DNA from: Polydactylus sextarius
Lineage: Eukaryota; Chordata; Actinopteri; Polynemidae
Assembly: GCA_016801845.1 (NCBI GenBank)
Contig: CM028914.1
Coordinates: 21,279,272 to 21,343,271 of the forward strand
Reading direction: 5' to 3'
DNA length: 64,000 nt
In this document: positions 23,801 to 36,005 of the stretch, in pieces
Layout of the letters: every line of letters begins with the position of its first letter
How positions within the stretch are numbered: the first letter of the stretch is position 1
Program-made: the position numbers and the translations under genes
Notes under the pieces: model-generated
The model's database searches: none
The model's input: only the letters and a program-made list of their open reading frames with translations
What the model was told of the DNA's origin: nothing

Positions 23801-24936
23801 TAAAATGTCAACAGCCATTCAACTGCTGGAAACATTTGCTCTCAACAGATTTGTTTTTCTCTGAACAAATTATATGAATGGATAAAAACAAGAAAAGGCA
23901 TCTTTTCTGTTAAATGCATTCAAATGGCCAGACAAACTAAAACCCTGCACACTTCCCCCTCTTAATTAACCTTCTAATAAAAAACTAACCCTGTATTATG
24001 TCTTAAACACTATTATTACTATTGTATTACTTGCTGAGAGCTTGTTTGGTGTGGTGGCCTTTGTCAGCGCAGTTCTGCCATCATATAGTTCAATCTTGGA
24101 TGGATGTTTCCTCTGAGAAAAAAAAAAAAGGAAATAAATTCAGAACTCCGCAGTACATGTAAACACCAGGGGGAAACTGTGACAAACCACTTTAATTATT
24201 CAAACTAATCATTAACTGTTCATTTGATGGTGATGTGAGTCTGCACATTTGGTTGAATCACTTCTAGTAAACCACTTATAACTGTAAAGTTGTCAAACTA
24301 CTCTGCTAAAATATTATTTAGTAATGTAGTTCAAGCATACGTGCATGCACTCGTTGGACTCTTTCATTCATCCTGGGCTAGATGATAGGCAGAGTCACTG
24401 CTAAGGCTAGTCTTGAATGTCTTACATACCCCCAGGTTAGTGTCACCTTACTGAATCATTACAATGAAAACAAATCATTAGTTGTCCATATGTTGTTCAT
24501 CTGAAAGTGTATATTTTGTTATTTTGTTATTTAGTCTACTGCACTGAAGTTTCTGTCCTCATATTTTGCGTTAAACTGTAGAAAGAAGTGTAGTTGGAGC
24601 GTGCAGACACATAAGCTAACATTAGCTCTCATTGAATCCCTGCAGGCTACAGAGTGTGTTAGCAGGTTGTCGTGTTAGCCAAGCTAATTCTTTAAACACA
24701 CCAAAGATAAAAGACAACGGAAACAGGCAGTAGTTAGTTGTAAATCTTCTCACCTCAATGTGTTTTTTCAGATTAGATGCTGAAGTTTTATAAGCCGATA
24801 TCACTGCATGTGCTGGTAAACATAGTTTGCATTGCATCTGTACGCTGTCTCCTTTTCTCCCACTGTAGGTAAATATTTCCTCCAGCTGCGGCCAAGGGTT
24901 TTCCTCCAACACCTTCTCCGCGTCGTCCGTCTCCAT
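20892..24936 (-). CDS. Uncharacterised protein with BED zinc finger and Myb/SANT-like (Harbinger/NAIF1-type) domain
   Basis: Six exons join in phase with GT-AG introns: 24754..24936, 24031..24112, 22526..22723, 21896..22318, 21437..21490 and 20892..21340, giving 462 residues. Residues 15-64 form a BED-type finger (W15, C36, C39, H59, H64) split across exons 1 and 2, whose junction restores KKHIERKHPSK. Residues about 133-205 form a Myb/SANT-like domain with W170 and W194 in the pattern of NAIF1 and Harbinger-transposon Myb proteins (RTWAEITARVNE, IKKWSDLK). An acidic EEEEEMEEED tract and a Ser/Thr-Pro linker follow. The C terminus is a Leu/Gln-rich amphipathic helix ending RPAL, probably for multimerisation. 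Both domains bind DNA in their families, so a nuclear DNA-binding protein is likely; its target is unknown. Exons 3-6 are firm. Linking exons 1-2 to them is inference from matching phase. Alternatively transcription starts near 23.5 kb and Met113 (22652) opens a 350-residue form without the finger. Confidence 0.7.
23421..23560 (-). promoter_or_regulatory. Candidate alternative promoter and non-coding first exon of the BED-Myb gene
   Basis: A GTATGT donor at 23420..23415 follows a sequence that could be a leader exon able to splice to the acceptor at 22724. Just upstream, CCGGTT (23535..23540) and AACCGG (23544..23549) form an inverted pair three bases apart, resembling Grainyhead-type half sites. 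It would give a transcript starting at Met113 without the BED finger. No transcript evidence is visible. Confidence 0.3.
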
Positions 24937-25551
24937 TCCGTGTCCGTCGCTCCTGTCAGAGTTGTAAAACCGTTCAGTAAAATACTGATGTGTCCCGTAT
25001 TTTTAAAAAAATAAAAGACGTGTTCCGTGTTGAACTGATGCGAAAGGCACTTTGCTCAATGTTAATTGGTCGTTTGATTCACAGTGAGTCCTGTGTATCG
25101 TAGCAACAGGCACGTGAGGAGCAGGAGGATAGTACTCAGGCGGAAAGAAGAAGATGCAAAAATACAGACAAGAGTGTGAAAATCAATATGTGTGGGTGGG
25201 ACGTGTGAGGAAGAACGACTATAAGGTAAATGAAACCGTCTGTCGTGTTTTCTCTGTTGTACACGGAGGAGTCTGTGACCTCAAACAGCAGCGACATGGA
25301 AACTATATTTAACAAGTGTTTCTCTCTGTTTGAGATGAAGTTTACAAAGGGAAAAAAAAATACCAGATTGTTTCTATTAAAGTGTTTGTAGCACTGAAAC
25401 ACACACAAAAAACGTAGCTTAAGTGTGATGCCAATGCAAAACAAGAGAAAGTATTACTTTTGTTTTAATTCAGTGCAACATAAACAACCTTCTTATTTGC
25501 TTTACAATGAAATTATTCCGGTTTGGACTGAAGAAAATCACTGGTTTATCT

Positions 25552-25581
25552 GTATTATTATTATTATTATTATTATTATTT
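25552..25581. repeat. (TTA)n microsatellite
   Basis: About nine consecutive ATT/TTA units. Confidence 0.9.
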
Positions 25582-26986
25582 TAATGTATTACTAAAAGTA
25601 CTTTTATTTTTTTCTTGAAACGCAGTTAAAGTTACAGTAGCCAGTAGCGTAATGCCAGTGTAACAAGTAAAATTACACGGTTAAATAAATACTGAAAAAG
25701 TAACCCCAAAATTATACTTAATTACAGTAATTTGATCAGAAGCAGTTCGTTGCTTCCACCGCTGGTCTTACTGTGTTTCAATTTGTGGTTTTATTTTGAA
25801 GGAGGATGTCAAACTTCTGGTATCGTTTTCTAACTTGATTCAACCGCCAAAACACACACACGCACGCACACACCTCTGTGGTTTCTGTTTGACTCTGTGT
25901 CTCATTTGTGAAGCTCTTCTTTAATGACGAAGCGACCGTTATTATCCACTACACACAAGCAATATAAAGTATAAAAATATTTATTATATTTTACATTAAG
26001 TTTTCCATCAGTAGAGGGCGCTGTCATCTGAGTACGTCTTTCTTTTTTTGATTACATAGTTTCCCAGGTCACAAGTCTTATGTGAAGTGTTCTATTTAAT
26101 TTAGTTTATTTCTTTTAAACTCAAACGGACATTTTCAATTAAAGCAAATACCCAGTGTTCCCAATTAAACTTTGTAATAGAGAACATCTGAAGCACAATA
26201 AATTAATAACAAACTGGAAAGCTATCTAAATAAGAAGTTATGAGTCATGGACTTGTGAGTCAAGGGAGCTCACCACAAACTGTCAGCAGTGGATCAACAA
26301 TCACACCAACACATTCAGGTTAACCTTTTCCAAATATGGCACAAGTATTTATTTTACCAAACATTTTGAGGAACAGTTTAATGACTGTGGCTATAGTTGC
26401 ACAGTTAAAAACTCTTAATAATGCAACTTTTTCTATTGGCCGCATGCACTATTGGCTTACACATCTGTTACATATATTCAATTCACACATTGTGCTGGAA
26501 TAATCTTGAGCAGGTATTCAGAGTAAGTATGCAGATGTGATAAAATGATCGGTACGTGGAGACGCAGAAAACACTGTGGGAAAGCTGAACAGCCATAATC
26601 AACATTCAGCTGCAAAATATCAGCCTGCCCAAACACAACAATGGCTCTGTTAATGCACATTAGTATTACAGGGAAGATGAAAAACTGAATACATTGAAAA
26701 CACATAGTAACAAACTACTTTTCCTATTAAGTCACTTTATAGGAGACTCACTGTTTGGATCTTAAAGTGACTGCAGAGCATGGTAATTCCTGATTAGTGA
26801 GCTTTAATAATAACAGTGCAACTCCTATGCAGAATAATGGATTATTCAAATCATTAAAGAATGATCTGCTTCCAACTGACTGCGGTGCAAGTGAACCATA
26901 ATTCATACACCTTCCTAATTTTACTTTAACCTTTAAAAAAAATAATCAGCTGTCTATATTTCTGTAAATAAGAATCCCTGATCAAT

Positions 26987-27522
26987 TGACTTGGGCCTGG
27001 TTTCACAAAACACTGAATCAAAATTAAGATTGGTTTTACGCAGGTGTCTTCTCAAGGCTGATTGGGTGTGCAAAGACTGTCTGAGAGCCCTTTATTTCCT
27101 CAACACTTCTGTTAACCTTGCTGCAACAGTTGGGGTGGGACATCTAACACCCTTGTGACTGCACTAAGTACATGGGATTCCAGACCTATGAATACTAAAG
27201 GTGTAAACTGCTCCTCCCTAACAGGTGTAACATCAGAAAGATTTTTTGACAAATGTTGGCTTTAAATCAGGCTCAGGCTTCAGGTTCAGGTAGGATCAGG
27301 CTAGATATTTTGGATCCGATCTAAGCTCTGATGTCAGTCTATGCACAGCCACACAGCTCTGAGAAGGGTCTAATTAGAAAAATAAGATCTAGAGAAAAAC
27401 TAAGATAGGCCTCCACAAACCTCTGTACTACTGTCAGTGCAGAAGTCCCCATTATGGGACTAACAAATGGTTATCGCATCTTATTCTATCGTGCCACATT
27501 TTTGTGAAACCAGCCCCAGTCA
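26987..27522. mobile_element. MITE-like non-autonomous DNA transposon
   Basis: The left end GGGCCTGGTTTCACAAAA (26993..27010) is matched in inverted orientation by the right end TTTTGTGAAACCAGCCCC (27500..27517). The similarity extends outward through TGACT/AGTCA with one mismatch and one single-base gap, so the terminal inverted repeats are about 23 bp around a 536-bp element with no coding frame. That is the form of a miniature inverted-repeat element. I could not identify a clear target-site duplication, so the superfamily is undecided. Confidence 0.6.
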
Positions 27523-27992
27523 CATAACAATGGGAGCTTCCTGCTTTCACATTAGGTTTTCCCAAATTTGTTGCTGTTTGCATTTTGATGTTGGCCTGCC
27601 TCTTCTCATGCCGCGTTGAATTGAAGAAAGAGGCTGATCAAAAGCAGATGCCAAAAAGCTTACACCAATTTAATACCTTTTCATCTTTATGCACCTGAAT
27701 CATTCTGGCTTCTTGTCCAGAGCATTCAGTGGCGCAGGTTTGACCCTCAGCTATGGCTACCGTTGTGTGTGCAGGTTTATGCTTTTCTTCTCCAGTTCTT
27801 TCTTGTGAATATTATGGAACTGTGAAGAGTCCACAAAAATTACACTTCATTAATTCTCTAAATAAACCTGCATGCACAAGGGATTAGCTGAATAACACAG
27901 GAAGTCGTAGCAATTGTTTTTTTAACATATTTTGTACTGTGCAGACAAACAAAGTGGTTCCGTGTAACAAGCAGAGGAGGCATCGTCTGGAC

Positions 27993-30900
27993 TCAAGAGT
28001 ACATGGTCAACTGAAGCCACTGAAAAGACACAAAGCAGAGCACAGATGATGACTTTCCTCATAAACTGAATCAATGTTTATAGAAAAATCTAACTTTTGG
28101 TCAAAGACCACTGGTATTTAAAATATCTGAGATGACGTTACCTCCTGAATATTGACTTTGATGGTCCCATTGTTATCCTTATCCAGGGTTTTGAAGGCAC
28201 CTGAATCAGAACAGATATTCAGACTACTGTATCTTCACATTATGTGGTTAAATTCCAAGTTAATCATTCTTCGTCACACTGATAATGATGGTCAACTGTG
28301 GGTTTTGAAACTTACGGCACATGGCATCCAGCCTCACAAGGCAACCAATGTAGTTATCAAAATCCATGTTCCCATTTTCATCACTGTATCTGCGAATCAA
28401 CATCTCGAACAGCTGGTCATTCAGAGGGAAGCCTGATGAGGACAGAAACACATGGAAACATTGTCAGGTACATGAGCTTAAGGATGCAATATTCAACAAT
28501 AAGATATTCAAACACCTGGTGCGATATTCAAATCTTTAGCCTTTTACACAGCAGCTCAAAGGTGAAGCTTTCTTTTCAGTTCAAAAATATTTGACTGGTT
28601 GTCCTGATCTATGAAAGCATCACTGTTTTATCTATGCAACATGTGCTCACAGGTCATGATGAGAAGAGTGTTTCACAGCAGGAGCTGAGCCAGATGTTTC
28701 CAAATTCAATATATTCTTTAAAACAAGTCCAGCCACATCATATGTTGACTAATCAAATTATATTTCAACTTGTTAATGCATCTGAAAATATTAACCTACA
28801 TATAAAGAGACTCACCTGCAGCTCTGAAAGCATTGGGAAGCTCATCTGCACCAATAACACCGGAACCGTCTGTGTCATAGGTCTTGTACACTCCCTAAAT
28901 AACAATACAACAATTTAATTTTCTTTTTTTGTTTTTGAACTTCATTTTGGCACCTGAGACAGTTTCCTGGTAAAATGCCAGCCATCCCAGACACACCAAA
29001 AGAAATATCAGAATATAAACACTGAAAAAATTGAACATATACAACAAGAGTAGATATAGCTATATCTAAACTATTTATATTTACAGTTTCAAAAAATAGC
29101 CAATGGGTGTTTTCCTTGCACTAGTAAACTTAACAATTCAGTGTCAGATTTCACTGCAGTGGAGCTGCAGATCACAACCAACTGAATACAACTCCCTATC
29201 CAAACATATAGGAGGAACTATGACCCCAAGATAACAAAAGCCCCTCTTAAGAATCAAACTATTCAAAGTTTCAGGGATACTAATGAAAACATACATATGA
29301 ATCATTTGTGCCAATTGATCCTCCTAAATCCTACACACTGGACCTTTGAATCTGGGACCACATTCATGTGTTTCATGAATCAGCATCATTCACAGCTGTA
29401 CTTGCTAAAATTTATTTCACAGGAGGTTAAATTATATGTTGCACAGTGTAAGTGGTTTAATTATACGTGTCCTCCAGTAAACACTGAACATGGACGTTTG
29501 TTTATTAAAATGACACTTAATCTAAAAAGGAGATTTTGTGAAACTGAACAATCCTATTGTGACAACAATCAGCAGCTGATACTTCACACACATTACACTG
29601 TGTTTCTACTGTGTTTACTGTTGCAGGAGACATTTAAGACTAACCACAGGAATGCAACTCTACAACAAGACACAGATGTGTAAGAAAGACTGAACGGGCC
29701 TGTTGTACTTGCCTGCCACTTCTTTATGTTGTTCCAGAGGTGTTTGAATTCATGGAAGCCAAGTTTTCCAGTGCTGTCACTCTGAACTAGCATTAAGGAC
29801 AACAAACTACAACTCTCTTCTTTAACTTCAAATATTAGTTGCATTAGTTGTGTTGCTAGTGAGCACGCTGTATTTGCCCAAGGTGTATTTTTATGTGCCT
29901 TCCTCATTCATGTGGTACAGATGGGAGTGAATGTCAACTTCTAGCATGACTTGTTCATAACACTACATATGACATGGATCACACAGCTACAATCTGAATA
30001 TGGAATTAATGTTGATGACTGATAGAAAAATACACAAAGACTGAACTTACATTTTTCAATACAGATCTCCTGACATCACAAGCATGATGTCATAGCTCTT
30101 TTGTTTTCAGGCTCTTGCTTTCAGAGCAGTGCCTGAGGAAATATGATGTCTGCTCTATGTTTAACTATCACATATTTCAAAGTCATTAAATTGGACTAAC
30201 CAATGCCACAGGCCAAACGAACGCAGCCTTGGCCCAGCTGTGAAGATCGGCCTAGGAGCAATGCAGATCATAGGAGCAATGCCTCTCAATATTTCAGTGC
30301 GTGTCCTCAACCCTGCTGAGCTGCCGGTGTGAGTGCATGTGATGAAAAAGCACATCTCACCAGCTGCCTATGTGTTTGTTCTGCCCTGTGTGTTTTTACA
30401 GCATTGTCACTGTCACCTGGATTATACACAACACACAAAGCCCACTAATGATAGACAGGATACATCCATGACTGCCACCATGCTCCTGCAAGACTCGATG
30501 CTGAAGCCATCTGTCTTCAGATCTCCATCTGATCACAGAAAACAGTCGTTTACCATTTTGTATATGCATAAAATGTATAAACAGTGCACAGAAATGTGTA
30601 AATATTGGATGAGAATTGAATCACAGAGAGGTACAACAACAAAAATTATAAGAATGGCATGTAAGGGACAGACACTAAATATCTTAAGGTAAACAAGTCT
30701 TACGCTTGGAAATGATTCTATTTAGGATGTTCATCAGCTCAGCTGGACTCACTTCCATGTCCTGTATGACAAATAAGCAACAATGTAAACATTGTAAAGA
30801 CAGAGAAAAAAAAAAACTTAAAGCTAACTGTGAACTAGGATCTTCTGATGTCACTTAAAAGCAATAAATAAACACTATTGCGAGCACAAATACAAAGATA

Positions 30901-31283
30901 TTCAAATTGACTTAAACACAACACTCACGTCTCCAGCGAGCTGCTGGAACACTCTGCGGAACTGTTTCTCCTCATCGCTCTCATGCTGCTCAGCATATGC
31001 AAATGGTCTACGTGGTGGAGGCTGTGGGACAGAAACACAGGCAAAAATCAAAAACTCTGATCATCTAGAGATAACATCTCAGTGATGGACAGGTAGGCCT
31101 TTTAATGTAAATGTTACTCACGGGGTCAGAAGGCACGAACTGGGCTGGGTCGATGTTGCTACAATGACAAAACCAAAAACAAGTTAAGCCACAGTTTAAC
31201 AGTTTCTTTGAGCAGGCACTCTGTCTAGAGTCTTACCTCACAACATCAATGATGCCACCGATCAATTTTTTGGCAAGAAACAT
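27993..31283 (-). CDS. capns1: Calpain small regulatory subunit 1
   Basis: Ten coding exons join in phase: 31237..31283, 31122..31158, 30929..31021, 30704..30761, 30464..30528, 29713..29781, 28816..28894, 28316..28432, 28142..28200 and 27993..28019, giving 216 residues. The protein is the regulatory partner of the mu- and m-calpain catalytic subunits in the cytosol. It is a penta-EF-hand protein: EF1 at about 57-67 (GDDMEVSPAEL), EF2 loop 100-111 (DSDSTGKLGFHE), EF3 loop 130-141 (DTDGSGVIGADE), EF4 around 165-177 (YSDENGNMDFDNY), and degenerate EF5 at 189-216 ending WLQLTMYS, the heterodimerisation hand. The long poly-Gly segment of mammalian CAPNS1 is absent: only about 25 residues (MFLAKKLIGGIIDVV...) precede the PPPP linker. 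The start is set by an acceptor ten bases upstream, which joins a leader exon near 32.2 kb. The intron after exon 29713..29781 begins GC instead of GT. Homology is unmistakable to the last residue. Confidence 0.95.
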
Positions 31284-32144
31284 CTTGAGTCGACTGCGAA
31301 TAAAAAGACACAAGATAAGAAACACAAACAACACATCAGTCCAGATGCTTGAAACGCTCCTTAAAATGTAATAACAGGAATCTAGTTAACCGATAAAAAA
31401 AAAAAGAAAGGAACAATAGACAAAAACAATGTAAATGCAAATCATAACACACATAAACTGGTTTTAAGGCCACGGGTATTTCGGTCCTGTCAGGTTATGA
31501 TAACAGGTTTAGTGTTACAATAGCTACAGTAGCTCTGGTTGGGCTTGTTACTGCTCAAGCGCTGGCATGTTTGGACTTTTCCTCAATTTCACAGCCATAG
31601 TAGCGGCACACCCACAAGCCCCACTTAAAATATTTCCTGTTATGTCAAATGTTGAATGCCACACAAAGTCTGTGAAAAGCAGATAACACTTAAAAGGTTT
31701 CTGATGTTATAAGTGCACCATGTTTTTAACATGGAGTCCTTCAAGTTTAAAGATCTCACTCCTGAGTAAAATGGCAAAATGTCCCTCTTGAACACTGCTG
31801 CTAAGGCTGGCTAAGCTGAAAACACACGACAAAACTGGAGATACAGTGTTAACATCAGGCTAGAAGATTAACATCATGTCATGTTAGCTTGTGGTGCTGC
31901 ACTTTCAGCTGCCAACAGTGTAAAAACAGTCTATGCCGTGCGACGATTTAAGCTAGCAGCTAACTAACTTTAGCGTTAGCTAAGCTAACATTCCTCTAAC
32001 GTACGTGACTCGGTGCGTTAACTGTCAAATTCCCGAAGAAAGAAAAAACTGGAAATTGCAGTCACAATTAACAACCATCTAACTACACACTGAGCATGAG
32101 GTATACGCTGCGATGTTTAACTAAAACTTGACATTTTTATTTAC

Positions 32145-32245
32145 CGTGAAGGAAGGCGACAGCAATCGGTGAAGTTGGCAGCAGGGTGAGTTCCTCTGAG
32201 TTGAGCGGAGAGGAGGATCCGTCAACACGCCCAGCTGACGCTGCG
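32145..32245 (-). other. Non-coding first exon and promoter region of capns1
   Basis: The sequence ends CCTTCACG before a GTAAAT donor at 32144..32139. The matching acceptor (TTTTTATTCGCAG) lies at the exon that begins at 31293, ten bases before the capns1 start codon. The block is CpG-containing and GC-richer than its flanks, as expected for a housekeeping promoter. The 5' limit is approximate. Confidence 0.6.
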
Positions 32246-34360
32246 CACCGGAAGTAACAACATCTTTCATCTGGCGGAGGTTTTTACTGAAGGTGTCAGC
32301 AAACTGAAGACAAAAACACTGGGAGCATCAGATTATATATACAGTCTACTGTCTGGTTGCACCGACGGCGCCTGTAAATCTGCAGATTTTTGTTTTGGAG
32401 AAGTTTAACCACACACGTTCATAAATGATTTGAATTGTTTGTTGTGTTTCAAATGTCACCGTTATTTGTTATTACTTTAATGTGTTTGATTAAAAAATAT
32501 CCTTACGTTGATATTTTACACAGCAACGCAGAGATCCAATTTCTCTTCGTAGTCTTTATCAAAGACACTGCACAGTTTTATTACAACATTTAGCGTCTGT
32601 GTCAGTCAACATAACACTGAGGGTCTCAGTGTGAACAACTACAGTGGCTGCAGAGCAGGAGCTAACACTTGTTTTGTGTTGTGTTGATTCAAGTTAAAGT
32701 TGTTATATTGATACATCACACAGTTCTGTGTCTGTGTAGAAGATATCTGAACAGATGCAGGTCTGTCTTAGTCATTCTAGCTTGACCTGTATTGTCTGTC
32801 TGTTATTTTCTCACTGCATGCTACAGTAACACAATTATACTGACTTCGATGGCTCCACTTGATCTTCAGCAGTGCATCATTTTCTGGCACACACTGTGGC
32901 TACTTCCCTGCTGTGAGCCATTCAGTTTTGCTTTGCTATATGTATAGATGAAATGTTTTCATTGGTCAGGCATATTTTTATAGCATTTAAACAGATTTGC
33001 AGAGACACTGTTAAAAAGCTTAACAATCCCTCATAAGATTTGCCAGTGGACTTGGGGATTGTTTAAAAATGATAGTACACCACACTGATCTGATAAACAC
33101 AGCTAATGAGGAGGGAGAGAAACCACGTTGTCATTTATTTTGATGAAATCCAATTCTCTGACAATTGCATCACATAAGCAGCAATTAGCTGAGCCTCAGA
33201 AGTGATTGTGCCAAGGGAACTTTTTTCTCCTTGTCATTTAGTGTCCATCGTGACAATTAGAAAAATACAAAGAAAAACGTTTTTTTGTTTCTATATATGT
33301 AAAGAAGCCTGACGTATTTAGAGATACAGCTGCCAAGTCAAAAGCATCAGTCCATCCATCGATCTGCCCTGAAGGCCTTGAGGTGTAAGACACATTGTTG
33401 AGCTGCGACACAACACAGGTCCAAGTGGGATGTCACACAGATTGTAACATATATTCAGTCTTGGTAACAAGCAACAGTTAAACAGCACCATTACATGGAG
33501 AGTTCATTGTCTAAAATATAAGATTAACAAATGTGCATTTGCAGTCTCTCTGTACTTATAAATCTGAATACATCTTTGGAAACATTTCTCACAAATTTAC
33601 AAATTCGTTTATACAAACATGGACTGAGATAAGTTGCACTGATGCGATTCAGGAGGGAGGAAACCAGACATTTGTGATGCTTGGAGGTTTTTCTTGCAGG
33701 TGAATGTCGTGTTATATTCCCCCCTGCTGGTTATAATGTGTACAAAATCCTTGAGTCATGATGTCTTTGATTCTCAGTGTGTCTGCTCTATAAAGAGGAG
33801 GCAGGGACCTTGGCTCACTCCTCCACCTTCCAAGCACTGCAGCAGGAGTTTGTATTTGCTGTCTGTCTAAAAAAGGTCTGTTGATTTGTTTTCTGAAGAG
33901 TTTTCTGTTTTACATCTGCTTTATTTTAGGTTACATTTAGTTGTCATGTTGGATTATGTTGGAGGGAAGACACCACATCCTCTAGTCTGAATAGCTTTTT
34001 TAATGTTGACTGTCCCATTGTTATGGATGGAAACATTGTTTAGTGACTTAGATGCTGTGTATCAATTTGCGGACATCCATTCTCACACATCCTATTAATA
34101 CAGTGTGTAACACTGGACAATCTTCATCCTCCAAGGGCGCCATCTTGGCTACACAGTAGAAGAGGACCTATTTTCAAACTTGTGAAAAAAAACAGGTCAT
34201 TGGTGCAGATGGTGGGATAATTTCCAAGTTGCATGACTCAGGGCATGTACATGAAAGTAAAACATTAATTTTCAAGCCAAATGAGCAAAGCAGGTGGACT
34301 TTTGCAACCAATCCAGGATAACCAAATCCAGGATACCCTCTGGCCTGGATCCAGTTGATT

Positions 34361-34492
34361 CCAGGATGTGGGGCAGGACTTTAGTTCTACACCACATTTA
34401 AAAGACATTCATCTGGAGGACTGATATCCTAGAGAATAGATTTCCTCTGGATGGATAGTGACTGCAATACTGAAGTCCTGCCCCACATCCAG
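34361..34492. repeat. Long-armed inverted repeat (hairpin)
   Basis: CCAGGATGTGGGGCAGGACT (34361..34380) continuing to 34385 is matched in reverse complement by 34469..34492, about 24 bp with two mismatches, around an 83-nt spacer. A third partial copy in direct orientation (GGCAGGATGGGACTTTAGTT) follows at 34532..34551. Confidence 0.7.
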
Positions 34493-35986
34493 ATCATCCG
34501 TTGGGTACCATGATACAGAAGGTTACCTGGAGGCAGGATGGGACTTTAGTTTTCTGGGCCACTCTTTGGTCAGAACTGTAGCAATGTGGGTTTACTCCTG
34601 TGTTCCTGTTTCCTTTCCATTAAAATGTATTTTATTACATGAAAGAATTTAGAAAATTATGTTGTGTTTGACAAATCACAACCATGTACATCCATGTTAA
34701 TGATTAGAATGTCTCAGTATTTTGCTCCAAGGAGCACCTTGGAGGGGCACCAGACTATAAGAAGGATGAATATAGGAACCATACAATCACCAGTCACTAG
34801 TTAATGTGCATATCTTTGGACTAGGAGAAGAAACCAGAGTACCTGTACCTGGAGAAAACTTACACAAACACAGGAACAACACATTTCCACACAAAAAGAC
34901 CCCAGTTCAGGTTTTTCTTCATGGAGAGGCCTATTTATTTAATCACTTTTATTGAAACTAAATCAGTGAATGGGCAAATTGTTCATTTTGTAATCAGGAT
35001 AATATATCAATGATAAACCAGCCCCAGAAAGCTGTGTTCAATCTTTCAGCTTTGCTGATCATATTTCTGATATTCCTGACCAACTAGCATAGAAATGAGT
35101 GAATATGAAGCTGAATATTGGCAGAAAGATCAAGTGTCTGCTTTAATCATCTTCCTTTCTTGCCACAGATCTGCACAGGCCAGGAGTGTGTCAGCCACAG
35201 AACAGCTCCCCCCTCTGGTTCATCTAGCTGGACATGTCAAATTGAGCCGAGGTTGAACAACTCAAGGACAGAAGCTGTTTGTTTAGCATGCTACTTTCCT
35301 ACATCGTCCGTCGACAGTCTTTGAACATGCAGACTTCAATATGAAGCTGTATGTGCGTGTCAGTGCTGAATAAATCCAGCAGGTGTAGTCAGAGAGCATT
35401 TGACAGAGCAGAGACACAGCAAACAGCAGCATCCTCTGTGTTCACTATGGTGCAAGGCATTTGTATAAATGTAAATCTGTCTACATTATCTAAAAATCAT
35501 ACATCATGATGTTACTGTACTCCCTGTCTGCACTGCTACAGTGTAATCAGACCCATTGTACTTTGTCTGACTGGTCATTTGGGGTCCAAAGTGGCCATAT
35601 AGATCACTTCTAATCTTTAAAATCTGATGAATTTTTTACTCTTTAAAATCAAGAAAAAATGCCCTGGCAATAATAATCTGTCTGTTTTTAATGATTTCAT
35701 ATATTGTTATGACAAAATGAGCTAAAATGTTGTTATCTCACAAAGTGTTCTGACACACTGACAATCAGGAATCTCGTTTCTTGACTTTAAGGAAGTGTCT
35801 CAGTGCTGCTCTGTTTTTGTCATTGGCTACATCTCCTCTTAATCCCTTGTGGCCACTACTATCACGGTTGCCTTGACAGTGCAGACACTTCTCTTGCTCT
35901 ATCTGCAACAGAAAAGTCACAGTGCTACTTCCCTGCACACAGATGCTGGATTTGTGGTGACAGCAGTGACATGTCAGTGAACAGCA

Positions 35987-36005
35987 AGATAGATAGATAG
36001 ATAGA
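35987..36005. repeat. Short GATA microsatellite
   Basis: Four to five AGAT units running into degenerate AGAC units. Confidence 0.85.

Larger units (their letters stand above)
24937..27668. other. Intergenic region between the BED-Myb gene and capns1
   Basis: The first 200 bases carry the BED exon leader and have some CpG. The rest is AT-rich with a TTA array and a MITE-like element, listed separately. A weak ATTAAA on the minus strand at 27669..27674 could end capns1. Open frames such as 25136..25444 have no recognisable domain. Confidence 0.5.
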
